A stretch of 64,000 nucleotides of DNA from Nocardia sputorum (GTDB lineage Bacteria; Actinomycetota; Actinomycetes; Mycobacteriales; Mycobacteriaceae): contig NZ_AP026978.1 in assembly GCF_027924405.1 (NCBI RefSeq), positions 6,262,001-6,326,000 on the forward strand, written 5' to 3'. Below the pieces are notes generated by a model, which searched no databases, was not told where the DNA came from, and saw only the letters and a list, made by a program, of their open reading frames with translations. Both the position numbers and the translations under genes were made by a program. Shown piece after piece: positions 27,009-37,753 of the stretch (position 1 is the stretch's first letter; each line of letters begins with the position of its first letter).

Positions 27009-28286
27009 ATGGAGCGCATGGGTTCACCGGAAGCGAGTCCCGCGAGCGACGAGGACGCGTTGCCCAGCCGGGCCGAGGTGCTGGTCGTCGGCGCGGGCCC
27101 GGCCGGATCGGCGTCGGCGGCTTGGGCGGCTCGGGCGGGACGGGACGTGGTGCTCCTCGATTCCGCCGTCTTTCCCAGGGACAAGACCTGCGGCGACGGG
27201 CTGACCCCGCGCGCCACCGCGGAACTGGAGCAGCTCGGTCTCGGCGAGTGGGTGCGCGCGCACATCGTCAACCACGGCCTCCGGATGACCGGCTTCGGCC
27301 GCGAGGCGCTGCTGAGCTGGCCGGGCGGGTCCTTCCCGACGTACGGAAGCGCGGTTCCGCGTACCGAACTCGACGACAAACTGCGCGAAACGGCGGTCAA
27401 GTCCGGTGCGCGCATGGTGGACGGCACGAAAGTGGTCGATGTCACCCGCGAGGGCGACCGGGTCACGGGCGTGACGGTGCGGACGGCCGACGGCACGCGC
27501 GCGATCGCCTGCCGGACGCTGGTGGTCGCCGACGGCGTGCGTTCACCGATCGGGCGGCTGCTCGGCCGCGTCTGGCATCGGCAGTACGCGTACGGCACCG
27601 CGGCGCGGGCCTACATCCGGTCCGGCCGCAGCGACGACCAGTGGATCACCTCCCACCTGGAGTTGCGCGATGCCTCCGGCGAGCTGGTTCCCGGCTATGG
27701 CTGGGTGTTCCCGCTCGGCAACGGCGAGGTGAACATCGGTGTCGGGTCGCTGGCGACGGAACGCAGGCCCTCGCATATCGCGTTGAAGCCGCTGCTGGCG
27801 CACTACACCGCGCTGCGCAGGGAGGAATGGCAATTCGAAGGCTCGCTGCGCGCGGTGTCCTCGGCCCTGCTGCCGATGGGCGGGGCGGTCTCGAACGTCG
27901 CGGGCCGCAACTGGGTGCTCATCGGTGACGCCGCCGGGTGCGTGAACCCGCTCAACGGCGAGGGCATCGATTACGGCTTGGAGGGCGGTCACATGCTGGC
28001 CGACCTGCTGGACGAACCCGACCTCGGCGCGATCTGGCCGCAGGTGCTGCGCGCCCGCTACGGACGCACGTTCTCGGTCGCCCGGCGGATCGCGGGCCTG
28101 GCCACGCATCCGCGCATGGTGCCGCTGGGCGGCCCTCCCGTGCTGCGGTCGAAGTACTTGCAGCGCACGGCCGTCCGGGTGATGGGCAACCTGGTGACCG
28201 ACGAGGACGTCGACCTGACCGCGCGCGCCTGGCGGATGGCGGGCCGGGCGTCGCTGCGCTTCGACGAGCGTCCGCCGTTCGCCTAG
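27009..28286 (+). CDS. menJ: Menaquinone reductase MenJ (geranylgeranyl reductase family)
   Basis: 425 residues. FAD-binding Rossmann motif VLVVGAGPAGSA (about 24-35), the DKTCGDGLTPRA segment and GDAAGCVNPLNGEGIDYGLE near the C-terminus are hallmarks of geranylgeranyl-type flavoprotein reductases. In mycobacteria MenJ saturates the beta-isoprene unit of menaquinone; Nocardia have partly saturated menaquinones. Start ATG 27009 or 27018 (MGSPEAS); neither has a clear ribosome site. Divergent from the prenyl synthase. Confidence 0.92.
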   Translation: MERMGSPEASPASDEDALPSRAEVLVVGAGPAGSASAAWAARAGRDVVLLDSAVFPRDKTCGDGLTPRATAELEQLGLGEWVRAHIVNHGLRMTGFGREALLSWPGGSFPTYGSAVPRTELDDKLRETAVKSGARMVDGTKVVDVTREGDRVTGVTVRTADGTRAIACRTLVVADGVRSPIGRLLGRVWHRQYAYGTAARAYIRSGRSDDQWITSHLELRDASGELVPGYGWVFPLGNGEVNIGVGSLATERRPSHIALKPLLAHYTALRREEWQFEGSLRAVSSALLPMGGAVSNVAGRNWVLIGDAAGCVNPLNGEGIDYGLEGGHMLADLLDEPDLGAIWPQVLRARYGRTFSVARRIAGLATHPRMVPLGGPPVLRSKYLQRTAVRVMGNLVTDEDVDLTARAWRMAGRASLRFDERPPFA

Positions 28287-28300
28287 GCACGGGAGGCGCG

Positions 28301-28729
28301 ATGAGCGGAGGACGAGCGCGCGGATCGCCCGCGCTGTATCTGCTGCCGCATCTGCGCCGCGCCAAGGACCTGGCCGACCGGCACTACGCCGACCCGCTGA
28401 ATCTGGACGGGCTCGCGGCGGCCGCCGGGGTGTCGAAATACCACTTCCTGCGCGCGTTCGCCGCCGTCTACGGCCTGACCCCGGCCGCGTATCTGGCCGA
28501 GCGGCGCATCGAACGCGCCCAGGACCTGCTGCGCGCGACCAATCTCACCGTCACCGAGGTGTGCATGCTGGTCGGCTACAGCAGCCTCGGCTCGTTCAGC
28601 AGCAAGTTCCGGCAGCTGGTCGGCGTCACGCCGTCGGACTACCAGGCGAAGTTCGCCGACGGCGCGCCGCGCATTCCCGGCTGTTTCGTCTTCATGCACG
28701 GGCTCTCCGACCGCAAGCCGCGCGGCTGA
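28301..28729 (+). CDS. AraC family transcriptional regulator (DNA-binding domain only)
   Basis: 142 residues, made almost entirely of the two AraC helix-turn-helices: LNLDGLAAAAGVSKYHFLRA and VTEVCMLVGYSSLGSFSSKF. No ligand domain is present. GGGAGG lies 5 nt upstream of ATG 28301, 14 nt after menJ. The following gene is a VOC protein, and AraC/VOC pairs of this shape are common in actinobacteria, so it probably controls that neighbour. Confidence 0.9.
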   Translation: MSGGRARGSPALYLLPHLRRAKDLADRHYADPLNLDGLAAAAGVSKYHFLRAFAAVYGLTPAAYLAERRIERAQDLLRATNLTVTEVCMLVGYSSLGSFSSKFRQLVGVTPSDYQAKFADGAPRIPGCFVFMHGLSDRKPRG

Positions 28730-28787
28730 GCAAACGGCGCAATTTCGGAGAAGCCGGTGCCGGGGCGGCCGCCATAGCCTGGCCCGC

Positions 28788-29225
28788 ATGACGACGATTA
28801 CGAATGTTTCCCTGGTCACGGTGTACGTCACGGACCAAACCGCCGCGAAAGAGTGGTACGTCGACAAGCTCGGGTTTGTCGAGACCAGCGACGTCACGAT
28901 GGGCGACAACGGTTTCCGCTGGGTCACCGTCGCGCATCCCGCGCATCCGGAATTGGAGATCACCCTGATGCTCCCGGGTCCGCCGCTGGATGAGAACTAC
29001 GCCGACGCCGTCCGGCGCGCGCTGGCCAACGGCACCCACGGCTCCCTCGGCCTGCGGACGGAGAACTGCCAGAAGACCTTCGAGGAACTCACCGCCAAGG
29101 GCGTGGAGTTCGTCCAGCCGCCCGCCGAACGGCCCTACGGCACCGAGGCGATCATCCGGGACAACTCGGGGAACTGGCTGGTCCTGGTCGAGCCGAAGGA
29201 GTACGCGCCGCAGGACTTCGCCTAG
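28788..29225 (+). CDS. VOC (glyoxalase/bleomycin resistance) family protein
   Basis: 145 residues forming the paired beta-alpha-beta-beta-beta units of the vicinal-oxygen-chelate fold: TVYVTDQTAAKEWYVDKLGF first, NSGNWLVLVEPKE last. Enzymatic or binding role unknown. TAGCCT lies 7 nt before ATG 28788, indicating a leaderless transcript of its own rather than read-through from the AraC gene. Confidence 0.88.
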   Translation: MTTITNVSLVTVYVTDQTAAKEWYVDKLGFVETSDVTMGDNGFRWVTVAHPAHPELEITLMLPGPPLDENYADAVRRALANGTHGSLGLRTENCQKTFEELTAKGVEFVQPPAERPYGTEAIIRDNSGNWLVLVEPKEYAPQDFA

Positions 29226-29234
29226 GCCCGACGG

Positions 29235-29261
29235 CGTTGCCCCGGCCGGGCCGGGGCAACG
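29235..29261. terminator. Bidirectional hairpin between convergent genes
   Basis: CGTTGCCCCGG, 5-nt loop, CCGGGGCAACG: perfect 11-bp arms in the 41-bp gap between the VOC gene and the facing DUF2505 gene. Confidence 0.75.
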
Positions 29262-29266
29262 TGCGC

Positions 29267-29773
29267 TCAGGCGGTCGGCTTCGCCGACAACCACTCCTCG
29301 ATGAATTTGCGCTCGCTGTTGAGCACCCGATGGTGCAACTGCTCGGCGAGCGGCTCGATCGCGCCGCCGACCACGGGCACCTTCACCTGCACGGTGCCCG
29401 CCACCTCGAGCTCGGATCCCTCCGCGGTGGAACGGATCTCGTAGGACCCGGACATCGCGGTGTTGATGCCGCCGGTGCTTGCCTCGAAGGTGCCTTTTGC
29501 GACCTCGCCGACCAGCGCCTGCCAGTTGTCGGTGCGGGAGAAGGTGAGCTCGCTCTTGAGCACCTTGCGGACCAGCGTGGGTACCTTGTCCTCGGCGGCC
29601 TTTTCGGTCATATGGATGCGAATGGTGCCCGCGCCGTCCGGGTGCGACAGATCCAGCGTCGCGGTCGGTGCGTCGGCGAAGCGGGCCCGCCAGACGTCGT
29701 CGGTGGTGAGTGCCCGGTGGAGATCTTCGACCGGGACGGTATATGGCACGGTGAAGCTGAATTTTCGGGACAT
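29267..29773 (-). CDS. DUF2505 family protein
   Basis: 168 residues, a helix-grip-like beta domain: N-terminal FSFTVPYTVPVEDLHRALTT and C-terminal LAEQLHHRVLNSERKFIEEWL. It matches what I know as DUF2505, a mycobacterial/nocardial family of unknown role, probably lipid or small-ligand binding. TACGGT lies 7 nt before ATG 29773 with no Shine-Dalgarno, so the mRNA is likely leaderless. Confidence 0.8.
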   Translation of the reverse strand: MSRKFSFTVPYTVPVEDLHRALTTDDVWRARFADAPTATLDLSHPDGAGTIRIHMTEKAAEDKVPTLVRKVLKSELTFSRTDNWQALVGEVAKGTFEASTGGINTAMSGSYEIRSTAEGSELEVAGTVQVKVPVVGGAIEPLAEQLHHRVLNSERKFIEEWLSAKPTA

Positions 29774-29812
29774 GGCCGCCACCGTAGCCGAGCCGGTCGG
29801 TAGCCTGTGGCG

Positions 29813-30283
29813 GTGTCGGAAACCAGCCAGTCCACGGGGCGGCCGATCCGCCTGCGACGGGCCGGGATCGGGGTGCTGATCGCCGCGACGGCGGTGAGCG
29901 TACTCGTCGGGCTGCTGGTGCTGGCCGCGTGGCGCAACGACTACCTGATCAGCTCGGACAAGGGCAGCACCACGGCCGAAGTGCTCTCGGCGGGGCGGCT
30001 GCGCTCGGCGGTCATGTACGTCACACCGGACGGCGAGACGCACAATCCGAAGGTCGGCGTGCTGTACCCGACCAACCTGACCGCGGGTGAACGGATCCGG
30101 GTGGAATACAGCCGCAGCGACCCCGACCTGGTGCGCGTGGAAGGCCGCGACGTGCGCGTCGCGATTCCGCCCGCGCTGTCGGTCATCGTGGTGGTGTGGC
30201 TGCTCGCGCTGCCCACGCTGTGGTTGCTCTCGCGCGGGAACCGTCGTCCCGAGCCGGTGGCTCGGCCCGCGCCGCAGGCCTGA
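29813..30283 (+). CDS. DUF3592-type membrane protein
   Basis: About 156 residues: two membrane helices (near residues 18-40 and 120-142) with a small beta-rich extracytoplasmic domain between (NPKVGVLYPTNLTAGERIRV). Position next to mgtA matches Rv0556 of M. tuberculosis. Role unknown. TAGCCT (29801-29806) is 6 nt before GTG 29813, which favours this start over GTG 29807. Head-to-head with the DUF2505 gene. Confidence 0.8.
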   Translation: MSETSQSTGRPIRLRRAGIGVLIAATAVSVLVGLLVLAAWRNDYLISSDKGSTTAEVLSAGRLRSAVMYVTPDGETHNPKVGVLYPTNLTAGERIRVEYSRSDPDLVRVEGRDVRVAIPPALSVIVVVWLLALPTLWLLSRGNRRPEPVARPAPQA

Positions 30284-30388
30284 ACTCCCGTCGCGCCGAC
30301 CCGCGGCGCCCCGACAGTTCGCCGGATCTTTCCGTGCGCTTCACTTCGGTGTGGCGGCGCGGCGCGGTGCACCGGTCAGGCTGGGGAC

Positions 30389-31531
30389 GTGCGTGTAGCG
30401 ATCGTCGCGGAGTCGTTCCTGCCGAATATGAACGGCGTCGTCAACTCCGTGCTGCGGGTGCTGGAGCACTTGGACCGGCACGGGCACGACGCGCTGATCA
30501 TCGCGCCCGACACCCCGCGTGGTCAGCCCGCCGCGCCGCGCGAGTACGAGCGTTTCCAGGTCCATCGGGTGCCCGCGGTCATGGTGCCGAAGATCAGTTC
30601 GCTGCCGGTCGGGCTGCCGCAGCCGGGCATCGTCTCGGCCATCGAGGACTTCGACGCCGACGTGGTGCACCTGGCCTCGCCGTTCCTGCTCGGCGCGGGC
30701 GGGCTGGGTGCGGCGCTGCGGCTGGATCTGCCGACCGTCGCGGTGTATCAGACCGACGTCGCCGGCTTCGCCAAGAGTTACGGGCTCGGGCTGGCCGGTC
30801 GTGCCGCGTGGGGTTGGACCCGGCGTATCCACGAGGGCGCCACGCGGACGCTCGCGCCGTCCCGGGCGGCTGCCGAGGATTTGGCCCGGCACGGCATTCC
30901 GCGCGTGCACCGGTGGGGACGCGGTGTCGACACCGCGCGTTTCACGCCCGGCGCCCGCTCCGCCGAGCTGCGCGACGCCTGGCGCGCGGGCCGGGACCGG
31001 CTGCTGGTCGGCTTCGTCGGGCGGCTGGCGCCGGAAAAGCATGTCGAGCGGCTGGCGGTGCTGGGCGCCGACCCCGATGTCCAGCTGGTGATCGTCGGCG
31101 ACGGGCCGGAACGCAAGCGGCTGGCACGACTGATGCCGACGGCGGTGTTCACCGGCGAACTCGGCGGCGACGAGCTGGCGCGGGCGTACGCGAGCCTGGA
31201 CGTGATGGTGCACGCGGGCGAGCACGAGACGTTCTGCCAGGGCGTGCAGGAGGCCCTGGCGTCGGGTGTCCCGGTGATCGGCCCCGACGCGGGCGGTCCG
31301 CGCGACCTGATCGCCCACTGCCGCAACGGCTACCTGCTTCCGGTGGATCGCTTCGGCGAGTTGCTGCCCAGTGCCGTCGGGGCGCTGCACGATCCGGAGC
31401 TGCGCAACCGCTTCGCCGCTGCGGCCAGGAAGTCGGTGCTGTCCCGGACCTGGCCCGCCATCTGTACCCAGCTGATGGGCCATTACGCCGAAGTGACCGG
31501 CTCGCGGATTCGGTTGCCGCATACGGCCTGA
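30389..31531 (+). CDS. mgtA: GDP-mannose-dependent alpha-mannosyltransferase (MgtA/PimB-like, GT4)
   Basis: 380 residues, GT-B fold. The N-terminal acceptor domain opens [20 protein letters not shown]; the donor domain carries [16 protein letters not shown] and the E-x7-E motif [11 protein letters not shown]. By family and synteny (Rv0557) it transfers mannose from GDP-mannose to glucuronosyl-diacylglycerol, starting a cell-envelope lipomannan. CAGGCT lies 6 nt before GTG 30389, a leaderless pattern. Confidence 0.92.
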   Translation: MRVAIVAESFLPNMNGVVNSVLRVLEHLDRHGHDALIIAPDTPRGQPAAPREYERFQVHRVPAVMVPKISSLPVGLPQPGIVSAIEDFDADVVHLASPFLLGAGGLGAALRLDLPTVAVYQTDVAGFAKSYGLGLAGRAAWGWTRRIHEGATRTLAPSRAAAEDLARHGIPRVHRWGRGVDTARFTPGARSAELRDAWRAGRDRLLVGFVGRLAPEKHVERLAVLGADPDVQLVIVGDGPERKRLARLMPTAVFTGELGGDELARAYASLDVMVHAGEHETFCQGVQEALASGVPVIGPDAGGPRDLIAHCRNGYLLPVDRFGELLPSAVGALHDPELRNRFAAAARKSVLSRTWPAICTQLMGHYAEVTGSRIRLPHTA

Positions 31532-31604
31532 GGCCGCTCCGGCGTGACGGAAGTATCCACGCGCCGCGCTCGGTTCGTAACAGACCGCGAGTTAGGGTCT
31601 TGGC

Positions 31605-32309
31605 GTGGCGAAAACGCAATCGAACCGGGCCTCGCTGGACAAGCAGCCGCGCGAAGTCGCGGCGATGTTCGACGGCGTCGCCCGGCGATACGACCTGACC
31701 AACACGGTGATCTCCGCGGGGCAGGATCGCTACTGGCGCTGGGCGACCCGCAGGGCGCTGTCGCCGCGGCCGGGCGAACGGCTGCTCGATCTCGCCGCCG
31801 GCACCGGTGTATCGACGCTGGAGCTGCAGAAGTCCGGCGCTTGGTGCCTGGCGGCCGACTTCTCCAAGGGCATGCTCAGCGCGGGCCGTTTCCGCGACGT
31901 GCCGATGGTGGCGGCCGACGCCATGGCGCTGCCGTTCGCCGACGACTCCTTCGACGCGGTGACGATCTCCTTCGGGCTGCGCAATGTGGCCGACACCGAC
32001 CTCGCGTTGCGCGAGATGCTGCGGGTCACCAAGCCCGGCGGCAGGTTGGTCGTGTGCGAGTTCTCCGCGCCGGTTCTCCCGCTGTTCCGCACGGTGTATC
32101 TGGAGTATCTGATGAAGGCGCTGCCCAAAGTGGCGCGCGTGGTGAGCAGTAACCCCGAAGCCTACGTCTACCTGGCCGAATCCATCTCGGACTGGCCCAA
32201 TCAGCGCAGGCTGGCGATGCGGATCGCGGCGAACGGGTGGTCGTCGGTGAAGTGGCGAAACCTCACCGGAGGCGTCGTCGCGCTGCATCGGGCGTACAAA
32301 CTCGGCTGA
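31605..32309 (+). CDS. menG: Demethylmenaquinone methyltransferase
   Basis: 234 residues, UbiE/MenG family. SAM site [16 protein letters not shown], motif II area [18 protein letters not shown] (a UbiE/MenG signature), and C-terminal [24 protein letters not shown] ending. It methylates demethylmenaquinone, the last ring step. TAGGGT (31593-31598) lies 6 nt before GTG 31605: leaderless. Confidence 0.95.
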   Translation: MAKTQSNRASLDKQPREVAAMFDGVARRYDLTNTVISAGQDRYWRWATRRALSPRPGERLLDLAAGTGVSTLELQKSGAWCLAADFSKGMLSAGRFRDVPMVAADAMALPFADDSFDAVTISFGLRNVADTDLALREMLRVTKPGGRLVVCEFSAPVLPLFRTVYLEYLMKALPKVARVVSSNPEAYVYLAESISDWPNQRRLAMRIAANGWSSVKWRNLTGGVVALHRAYKLG

Positions 32310-32363
32310 GCCGGAGACCTCGGTCACACCTCACCGCCGATTTCGAGCACGGTGAGGTGGAAT

Positions 32364-32401
32364 GTCACCTGGCGATAACGCGGGGTAAATCCCGCGCAAT
32401 C
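32364..32401 (+). promoter_or_regulatory. Candidate GlnR box upstream of nitrate reductase
   Basis: GTCAC-n6-ATAAC (32364-32379) resembles the actinobacterial GlnR site GTnAC-n6-GAAAC, and the 11-bp period continues less well with TAAAT and CAATC. It is centred about 50 bp upstream of the nitrate reductase ATG. A 10-bp hairpin (32327-32359) lies just before it and may terminate menG. Confidence 0.45.
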
Positions 32402-32423
32402 GGCGGTCCGCATGATCGAAGGC

Positions 32424-35400
32424 ATGTCCGACCCAGTGACCGGCCACAGCGACGGCATCGCCCGAACGGCGTGCTCGTACTGCGGCGTGGGCTGCGGGAT
32501 CACGGTGACGACCGCGCCGGATGGTGCGGGGAAGCCGGTGATCGCCAAGGTCAGCGGCGACAAACTGCATCCGGCCAACGCGGGCAGGCTGTGCACCAAG
32601 GGCGCGACGCACGCCGAGTTGACGCGCACCACCGGTCGGATGGAGACCGCCTACCGGCGTTCGGAACGCGGCCAGGTCCCGGTGCCCTTCCCGGTGGACG
32701 AGGCCGTGCACGAGGCCGCCACCCGGTTGCGCGCGATCCTGGACGAGCACGGGCCGGACGCGATCGCGCTCTACGTCTCCGGGCAGATGTCGCTGGAGGC
32801 GCAGTACCTCGCGACCAAGCTGGCCAAGGGTTATCTGCGCACGGTGCACATCGAGGCGAACTCGCGGCTGTGCATGGCCAGCGCGGGGACCGGCTACAAG
32901 CAGTCGCTCGGCGCGGATGGGCCGCCCGGCTCCTATGACGACTTCGAGCACGCCGACCTGTTCTTCGTGATCGGCGCGAACATGGCCGACTGCCATCCCA
33001 TCCTGTTCCTGCGGATGGCCGACCGGCTGAAGGCCGGGGCGAAGCTCATCGTCGTGGACCCGCGACGCACCGAGACCGCCGCGCGGGCGGACCTGTTCCT
33101 GCAGATCGCTCCCGGCACGGACCTAGCGCTGCTGAACGGGCTGCTGCACCTGCTGGTCGCGAACGGCCACATCGACGAGGAGTTCATCGCCGAGCACACC
33201 GAGGGCTGGGAGGCGATGCCGGAGTTCCTCGCCGACTATCCGCCGCGGCGAGTGGCGGAGATCACCGGTCTGGCCGAAGCCGACATCCGCACCGCCGCGC
33301 GGTGGATCGGTGCAGCCGGCGAATGGATGTCGCTGTGGACGATGGGACTCAACCAGTCCACGCACGGCACCTGGAACACCAACGCGCTGTGCAACCTGCA
33401 CCTGGCCACGGGCGCGATCTGCCGTCCCGGCAGCGGGCCGTTCTCGCTCACCGGGCAGCCGAACGCGATGGGCGGGCGCGAGATGGGGTACATGGGTCCC
33501 GGCCTGCCCGGTCAGCGCAGCCTGCTCTCCGCCGAGGACCGCGCGTTCGTGGAGACCGTGTGGGAACTGGAGCCCGGCACGCTGCGCACCGAAGCCGGGC
33601 CCGGCACCGTGGAGATGTTCCGTGAACTGGCCGAAGGGACGATCAAAGCGGCCTGGATCATCTGCACCAACCCCGTCGCCACCGTGTCGAACCGCAAGAC
33701 CGTGATCGCGGGACTGGAAGCGGCCGAACTGGTGATCGCCCAGGACGCCTACACCGAGACCGCGACCAACGCCTACGCCGACCTGCTGCTTCCCGCCACG
33801 CTGTGGGCGGAGGCGGACGCGGTGATGGTGAATTCGGAACGCGATCTCACCCTGCTGCAACAATCGGTGCCGCCCACCGGCGACGCGCGGCCGGACTGGC
33901 GGATCATCGCCGACATCGCCACCGCCATGGGCTTCCCCGGCTTCGATTTCGCCTCCAGCGCCGAGGTGTTCGACGAGATCACCCGGTTCGCGAACCCCGC
34001 CACCGGCTACGACTTGCGCGGTGTGAGCTACCAGGCGCTGCGCGAAGGGCCGATGCAGTGGCCGTGCGCGCAGCCCGAACGCAGGCGCAATCCGATCCGC
34101 TACCTCAATGACGGCGTCAGCCAGACACTGTTCGTCGACGAGTACGGCCACCGGCCCCGGCTGGCCTTCGCCACGCCGAGCCGCCGCGCGGTGTTCTGGC
34201 CGCGGCCGCACATGCTGCCGGAGGAGATGCCGGACGACGACTACCCGTTCCTGCTGAACACCGGCCGCCTACAGCACCAGTGGCACACGATGACCAAGAC
34301 CGGCAAGATCGACAAGCTGACCAGGCTGAACGGCGCGCCGTTCGTCGAGGTGCACCCGGCCGACGCCGAGCGTCTCGGCCTGCGCGCGGGCGATCAGCTC
34401 GAGATCGCCTCGCGCCGCGGTCGCGCTGTGCTGCCGGTGCAGGTCAGCGACCGGGTGCGGGAGGGCGATTGCTTCGTGCCGTTTCACTGGAACGACGAGC
34501 AGGGCGAATACCTGACCATCAACGCGGTCACCAACGACGCGGTCGATCCGGACTCCCTGCAACCGGAGTTCAAGGCGTGCGCGGTGGCGCTGCGCCGGGT
34601 GGCCGCGGTGCCGCAACCGGAAGTTCCCGCCGCGTTGCCCGCGGCGCAGACGGCGCACCCGCTGGCGGCCGTGCTCGGTCTCGACAGCGGCACCGCGCCC
34701 ACGCTCAGCGAGACCGAGCGGATCTACTTGAGTGGTTATCTGGCGGCGCTGCAGGCGCTTCCGGTGACCGGTCAGCCGGTGCTCCCGGACTCGGCGCCGA
34801 TGTCCGCGCACAGCAGGCTGTGGGTCGACGGGCTGCTGGCCGGGATGTACTCGCGTGGCGCGGCGAGCACCGCGCCCGCGGTGGACGAGGGTGCGGCCGC
34901 CCGCGCGATCACGGTGTTGTGGGCCTCGCAGACCGGCACCGCCGAGGAATTCGCGGCCACCGTCTCGGCGCATCTGGCCGGGCACGGCTTCGCGCCGCGA
35001 CTGCTGGATCTAAACTCCTGCGACCTGAACGCGATCCAGGGCGACGTGCTGGTGGTCAGCAGCACGTTCGGTGACGGAGGGCCGCCGGACAACGGAGCCG
35101 ACTTCTGGGATCGGCTGGCCGGCGCCGTCGTCCGGCTGACCGGTGTGCGCTACGCGGTGTTCGCCCTCGGCGACTCCTCCTACGACGACTTCTGCGGTTA
35201 CGGCCGCAAACTCGACGAGAAATTCGCCGAGCTCGGGGCGACCAGGTTGCTGCCGCGCGTCGACAGCGAACCCGACTACGAAGACGCGGCGCAGCGCTGG
35301 CTCGACGACGTGCTCGCGGCGTTCGGCGACGCGGAGCCCGGCTCCCCCGCCGATCCGCCGGTGCGCGGCGGAACCGGTCCGGGTCGCTGCACGCCCCGCG

Positions 35401-36602
35401 GCGGCGTCGCGACGCTGGAATCGCCCGCTGCCGCACCGGCGCTCGGACGTACCCGCACGGCCCCCGCGCCGTTCACCCGCGCCGCGCCGCTGCGCGCTCC
35501 GCTGCTGCGCAACGAGTTGCTGTCGGCCGCGGGATCGCCGAAAGAGGTGCGCCGCTTCGGGTTCGACCTGCGCGGCCTGGACGGCGCGTACGAGGTGGGC
35601 GATTCCCTGGGCGTCTGGCCGGTGAACAGCGACGCGCTGGTCACCGAATGGCTGGCCGCCACCGGGCTGGACGGTCGCCGCGCGGTCGAGGTGGACGAGC
35701 GCGAACTCACGCTGGCCGACGCGTTGCGCACGCACTACGACATCACCAAGGTCGGTCACGACCTGCTCGGTTTCCTGGCCGAGCGCAACCACAGCGGCAA
35801 ACTCGCCAAACTGCTGCGCCGCGACAACCGCAACGAGCTGGCGAACTATCTGTGGGACCGGCAGGCCGTGGACGTGCTGCGCGACTTCCCGGTGCGGGCC
35901 GATCTGGTGGAGTGGCTCGGCACGCTGAAGAAGCTGCAACCGCGCCAGTATTCGATCTCGTCGAGCCCGCTGGTCAGCCCGGATGAGGTGGAGCTGACCG
36001 TCGGCGTCGTGCGCTACGGCGACCCGGCCGCCACCGGGTCGGCGGCGCGGCGCGGCGGAGTGTGCTCGACGTTCCTCGCCGATCGGGCGGGCGCCGACGC
36101 GGCGGTGCCGATCTTCCTGCAGCGCGCGCCGCATTTCCGTCCCCCGGCCGACCCGACCGTGCCGATGATCATGGTGGGCCCTGGCACCGGCATCGCGCCC
36201 TTCCGCGGGTTCTTGCAGGAGCGCAGGGCCCTCGGCTGCACGGGGCGCAACTGGCTGTTCTTCGGCGATCAGCATGCGGCGCAGAACTTCTATTACCGCG
36301 CCGAGTTGGAGGACATGTTCCGTTCCGGCTTCCTGACCCGGCTAGACCTGGCCTTCTCCCGGGACCAGCGCGAGCGGATCTACGTCCAGCACCGCATGAT
36401 CGAGCACGGCGCCGAGCTGTGGTCCTGGCTGCGCGACGGCGCCCACTTCTACGTCTGCGGCGATGCCAGCCGCATGGCCGCCGACGTCGACGAGGCCCTC
36501 CTGCGCATCGCCCGCATCCACGGCAAGCTCGACGAGGACGGCGCCCTGGCCTTCAAAAAACAGCTCGTCGCCGAAAAGCGCTACGTCCGCGACGTGTACT
36601 GA
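32424..36602 (+). CDS. Assimilatory nitrate reductase fused to CysJ-type NADPH reductase
   Basis: 1392 residues. N-terminal about 760: molybdopterin oxidoreductase of the NasA/NarB type with [4Fe-4S] Cys17, 20, 24 and 57 (CSYCGVGC...RLCTKG), then MPT-binding regions and the C-terminal dinucleotide-binding domain. About 827-965: flavodoxin domain ([33 protein letters not shown]). About 1020-1392: FAD/NADPH module ([29 protein letters not shown], ending YVRDVY). One chain can carry electrons from NADPH via FAD, FMN and Fe-S to Mo for nitrate to nitrite. Start ATG 32424 (or 32412). A linker rich in Pro/Gly/Arg lies near 970-1015. No nitrite reductase is in the window. Confidence 0.95.
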   Translation: MSDPVTGHSDGIARTACSYCGVGCGITVTTAPDGAGKPVIAKVSGDKLHPANAGRLCTKGATHAELTRTTGRMETAYRRSERGQVPVPFPVDEAVHEAATRLRAILDEHGPDAIALYVSGQMSLEAQYLATKLAKGYLRTVHIEANSRLCMASAGTGYKQSLGADGPPGSYDDFEHADLFFVIGANMADCHPILFLRMADRLKAGAKLIVVDPRRTETAARADLFLQIAPGTDLALLNGLLHLLVANGHIDEEFIAEHTEGWEAMPEFLADYPPRRVAEITGLAEADIRTAARWIGAAGEWMSLWTMGLNQSTHGTWNTNALCNLHLATGAICRPGSGPFSLTGQPNAMGGREMGYMGPGLPGQRSLLSAEDRAFVETVWELEPGTLRTEAGPGTVEMFRELAEGTIKAAWIICTNPVATVSNRKTVIAGLEAAELVIAQDAYTETATNAYADLLLPATLWAEADAVMVNSERDLTLLQQSVPPTGDARPDWRIIADIATAMGFPGFDFASSAEVFDEITRFANPATGYDLRGVSYQALREGPMQWPCAQPERRRNPIRYLNDGVSQTLFVDEYGHRPRLAFATPSRRAVFWPRPHMLPEEMPDDDYPFLLNTGRLQHQWHTMTKTGKIDKLTRLNGAPFVEVHPADAERLGLRAGDQLEIASRRGRAVLPVQVSDRVREGDCFVPFHWNDEQGEYLTINAVTNDAVDPDSLQPEFKACAVALRRVAAVPQPEVPAALPAAQTAHPLAAVLGLDSGTAPTLSETERIYLSGYLAALQALPVTGQPVLPDSAPMSAHSRLWVDGLLAGMYSRGAASTAPAVDEGAAARAITVLWASQTGTAEEFAATVSAHLAGHGFAPRLLDLNSCDLNAIQGDVLVVSSTFGDGGPPDNGADFWDRLAGAVVRLTGVRYAVFALGDSSYDDFCGYGRKLDEKFAELGATRLLPRVDSEPDYEDAAQRWLDDVLAAFGDAEPGSPADPPVRGGTGPGRCTPRGGVATLESPAAAPALGRTRTAPAPFTRAAPLRAPLLRNELLSAAGSPKEVRRFGFDLRGLDGAYEVGDSLGVWPVNSDALVTEWLAATGLDGRRAVEVDERELTLADALRTHYDITKVGHDLLGFLAERNHSGKLAKLLRRDNRNELANYLWDRQAVDVLRDFPVRADLVEWLGTLKKLQPRQYSISSSPLVSPDEVELTVGVVRYGDPAATGSAARRGGVCSTFLADRAGADAAVPIFLQRAPHFRPPADPTVPMIMVGPGTGIAPFRGFLQERRALGCTGRNWLFFGDQHAAQNFYYRAELEDMFRSGFLTRLDLAFSRDQRERIYVQHRMIEHGAELWSWLRDGAHFYVCGDASRMAADVDEALLRIARIHGKLDEDGALAFKKQLVAEKRYVRDVY

Positions 36603-36605
36603 TCC

Positions 36606-37640
36606 CTACACCGCGGGCGGGTTCAGGCGGGTGAAGTCCGGGAGGCGGTAGTACGGGTAGTAGGGGTAGGGCGGGGTGGTTTCGCTTGCTTTGTCCAGGC
36701 GGGCGATCTGGTCGGCGTCGAGTTCCCAGCCGATCGCGCCGAGGTTCTGGCGCAGCTGCTCCTCGTTGCGGGCGCCGACGATGACGGTGGCGACGGTGGG
36801 GCGGCGCAGCAGCCAATTGAGGGCGATCTGCGGGACCGTCCTGCCGGTTTCGGCGGCCAGCTCGTCGAGGACGTCGACTACGTCGTAAAGCTTTTCGTCG
36901 TCCACCGGAGGACCGGCCTCGGCGGTCCGGTGCAGACGGCTTCCTTCCGGAAGCGGCTGCCCGCGACGGATCTTGCCGGTGAGCCTGCCCCAGCCGAGCG
37001 GACTCCAGACCACCGCGCCGACGCCTTGGTCGCGGCCCAGCGGCATGAGCTCCCACTCGTAGTCCCGCCCGACCAGCGAGTAGTAGACCTGATGCGCGAC
37101 ATACCTGGTCAGACCGTTGCGATCCGCCACGGCAAGGGATTTCATCAGCTGCCAGCCCGCGAAGTTCGACGCGCCGACATAGCGGATCTTGCCCGCGCGC
37201 ACCAGATCGTCGAGCGCGGCGACGACTTCCTCCACCGGCGTGGCCGCGTCGAAGGCGTGCAACTGGAACAGATCGATGTAATCCGTGCCGAGTCTGCGCA
37301 GCGAACCCTCCACCGCGCCGATCAGCCTGGCCCGTCCGGAACCGGCGTCCGCCGGGCCGGGGCCGGTGGGCAGCGTCGCCTTGGTGGACAGCAGCACCCG
37401 ATCACGCCTGCCTTTCACGGCGGCGCCCAGCACCTCCTCGGACGCACCGTCGGAGTAGACGTCGGCGGTGTCGAACATGCACACACCCGCGTCCAAGCTG
37501 ATGTCGACCAGTCGTCGCGCCTGATCGGCGTCGGTGTCGCCCCACGCGCCGAACAGCTCGCCGCGACCGCCGAAGGTGCCCGCGCCGAAGCTCAGGGCCG
37601 GGACGTGCAGCCCCGATGCGCCGAGCCGCCGGTATTCCAT
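36606..37640 (-). CDS. Aldo/keto reductase
   Basis: 344 residues, TIM-barrel NADPH-dependent carbonyl reductase. The tetrad is visible: Asp in FDTADVYSDG with its Tyr, Lys in LSTKATL, His in DLFQLHAFD; nucleotide-binding end GARNEEQLRQNLGAIGW. Substrate unknown. Start ATG 37640, with GGAGG 6 nt upstream, chosen over GTG 37667. Its stop lies 4 bp from that of the facing nitrate reductase gene; divergent TetR gene on the other side. Confidence 0.93.
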   Translation of the reverse strand: MEYRRLGASGLHVPALSFGAGTFGGRGELFGAWGDTDADQARRLVDISLDAGVCMFDTADVYSDGASEEVLGAAVKGRRDRVLLSTKATLPTGPGPADAGSGRARLIGAVEGSLRRLGTDYIDLFQLHAFDAATPVEEVVAALDDLVRAGKIRYVGASNFAGWQLMKSLAVADRNGLTRYVAHQVYYSLVGRDYEWELMPLGRDQGVGAVVWSPLGWGRLTGKIRRGQPLPEGSRLHRTAEAGPPVDDEKLYDVVDVLDELAAETGRTVPQIALNWLLRRPTVATVIVGARNEEQLRQNLGAIGWELDADQIARLDKASETTPPYPYYPYYRLPDFTRLNPPAV

Positions 37641-37753
37641 TTGCGCGTCCTCCGTCCGAACGTTCACTGGACCACACTCCTAAAGGGTCTATAGTTCCGT
37701 TAACAATTCGGACAGTACACCCGTTCGCGCACAAATGAAACTGGAGTTCCGTT

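Noticed and set aside
32424..36602. Nitrate reductase fusion as an assembly error joining two genes
   Set aside because: A single open frame with a plausible linker, and the same fusion is known in other actinobacteria.
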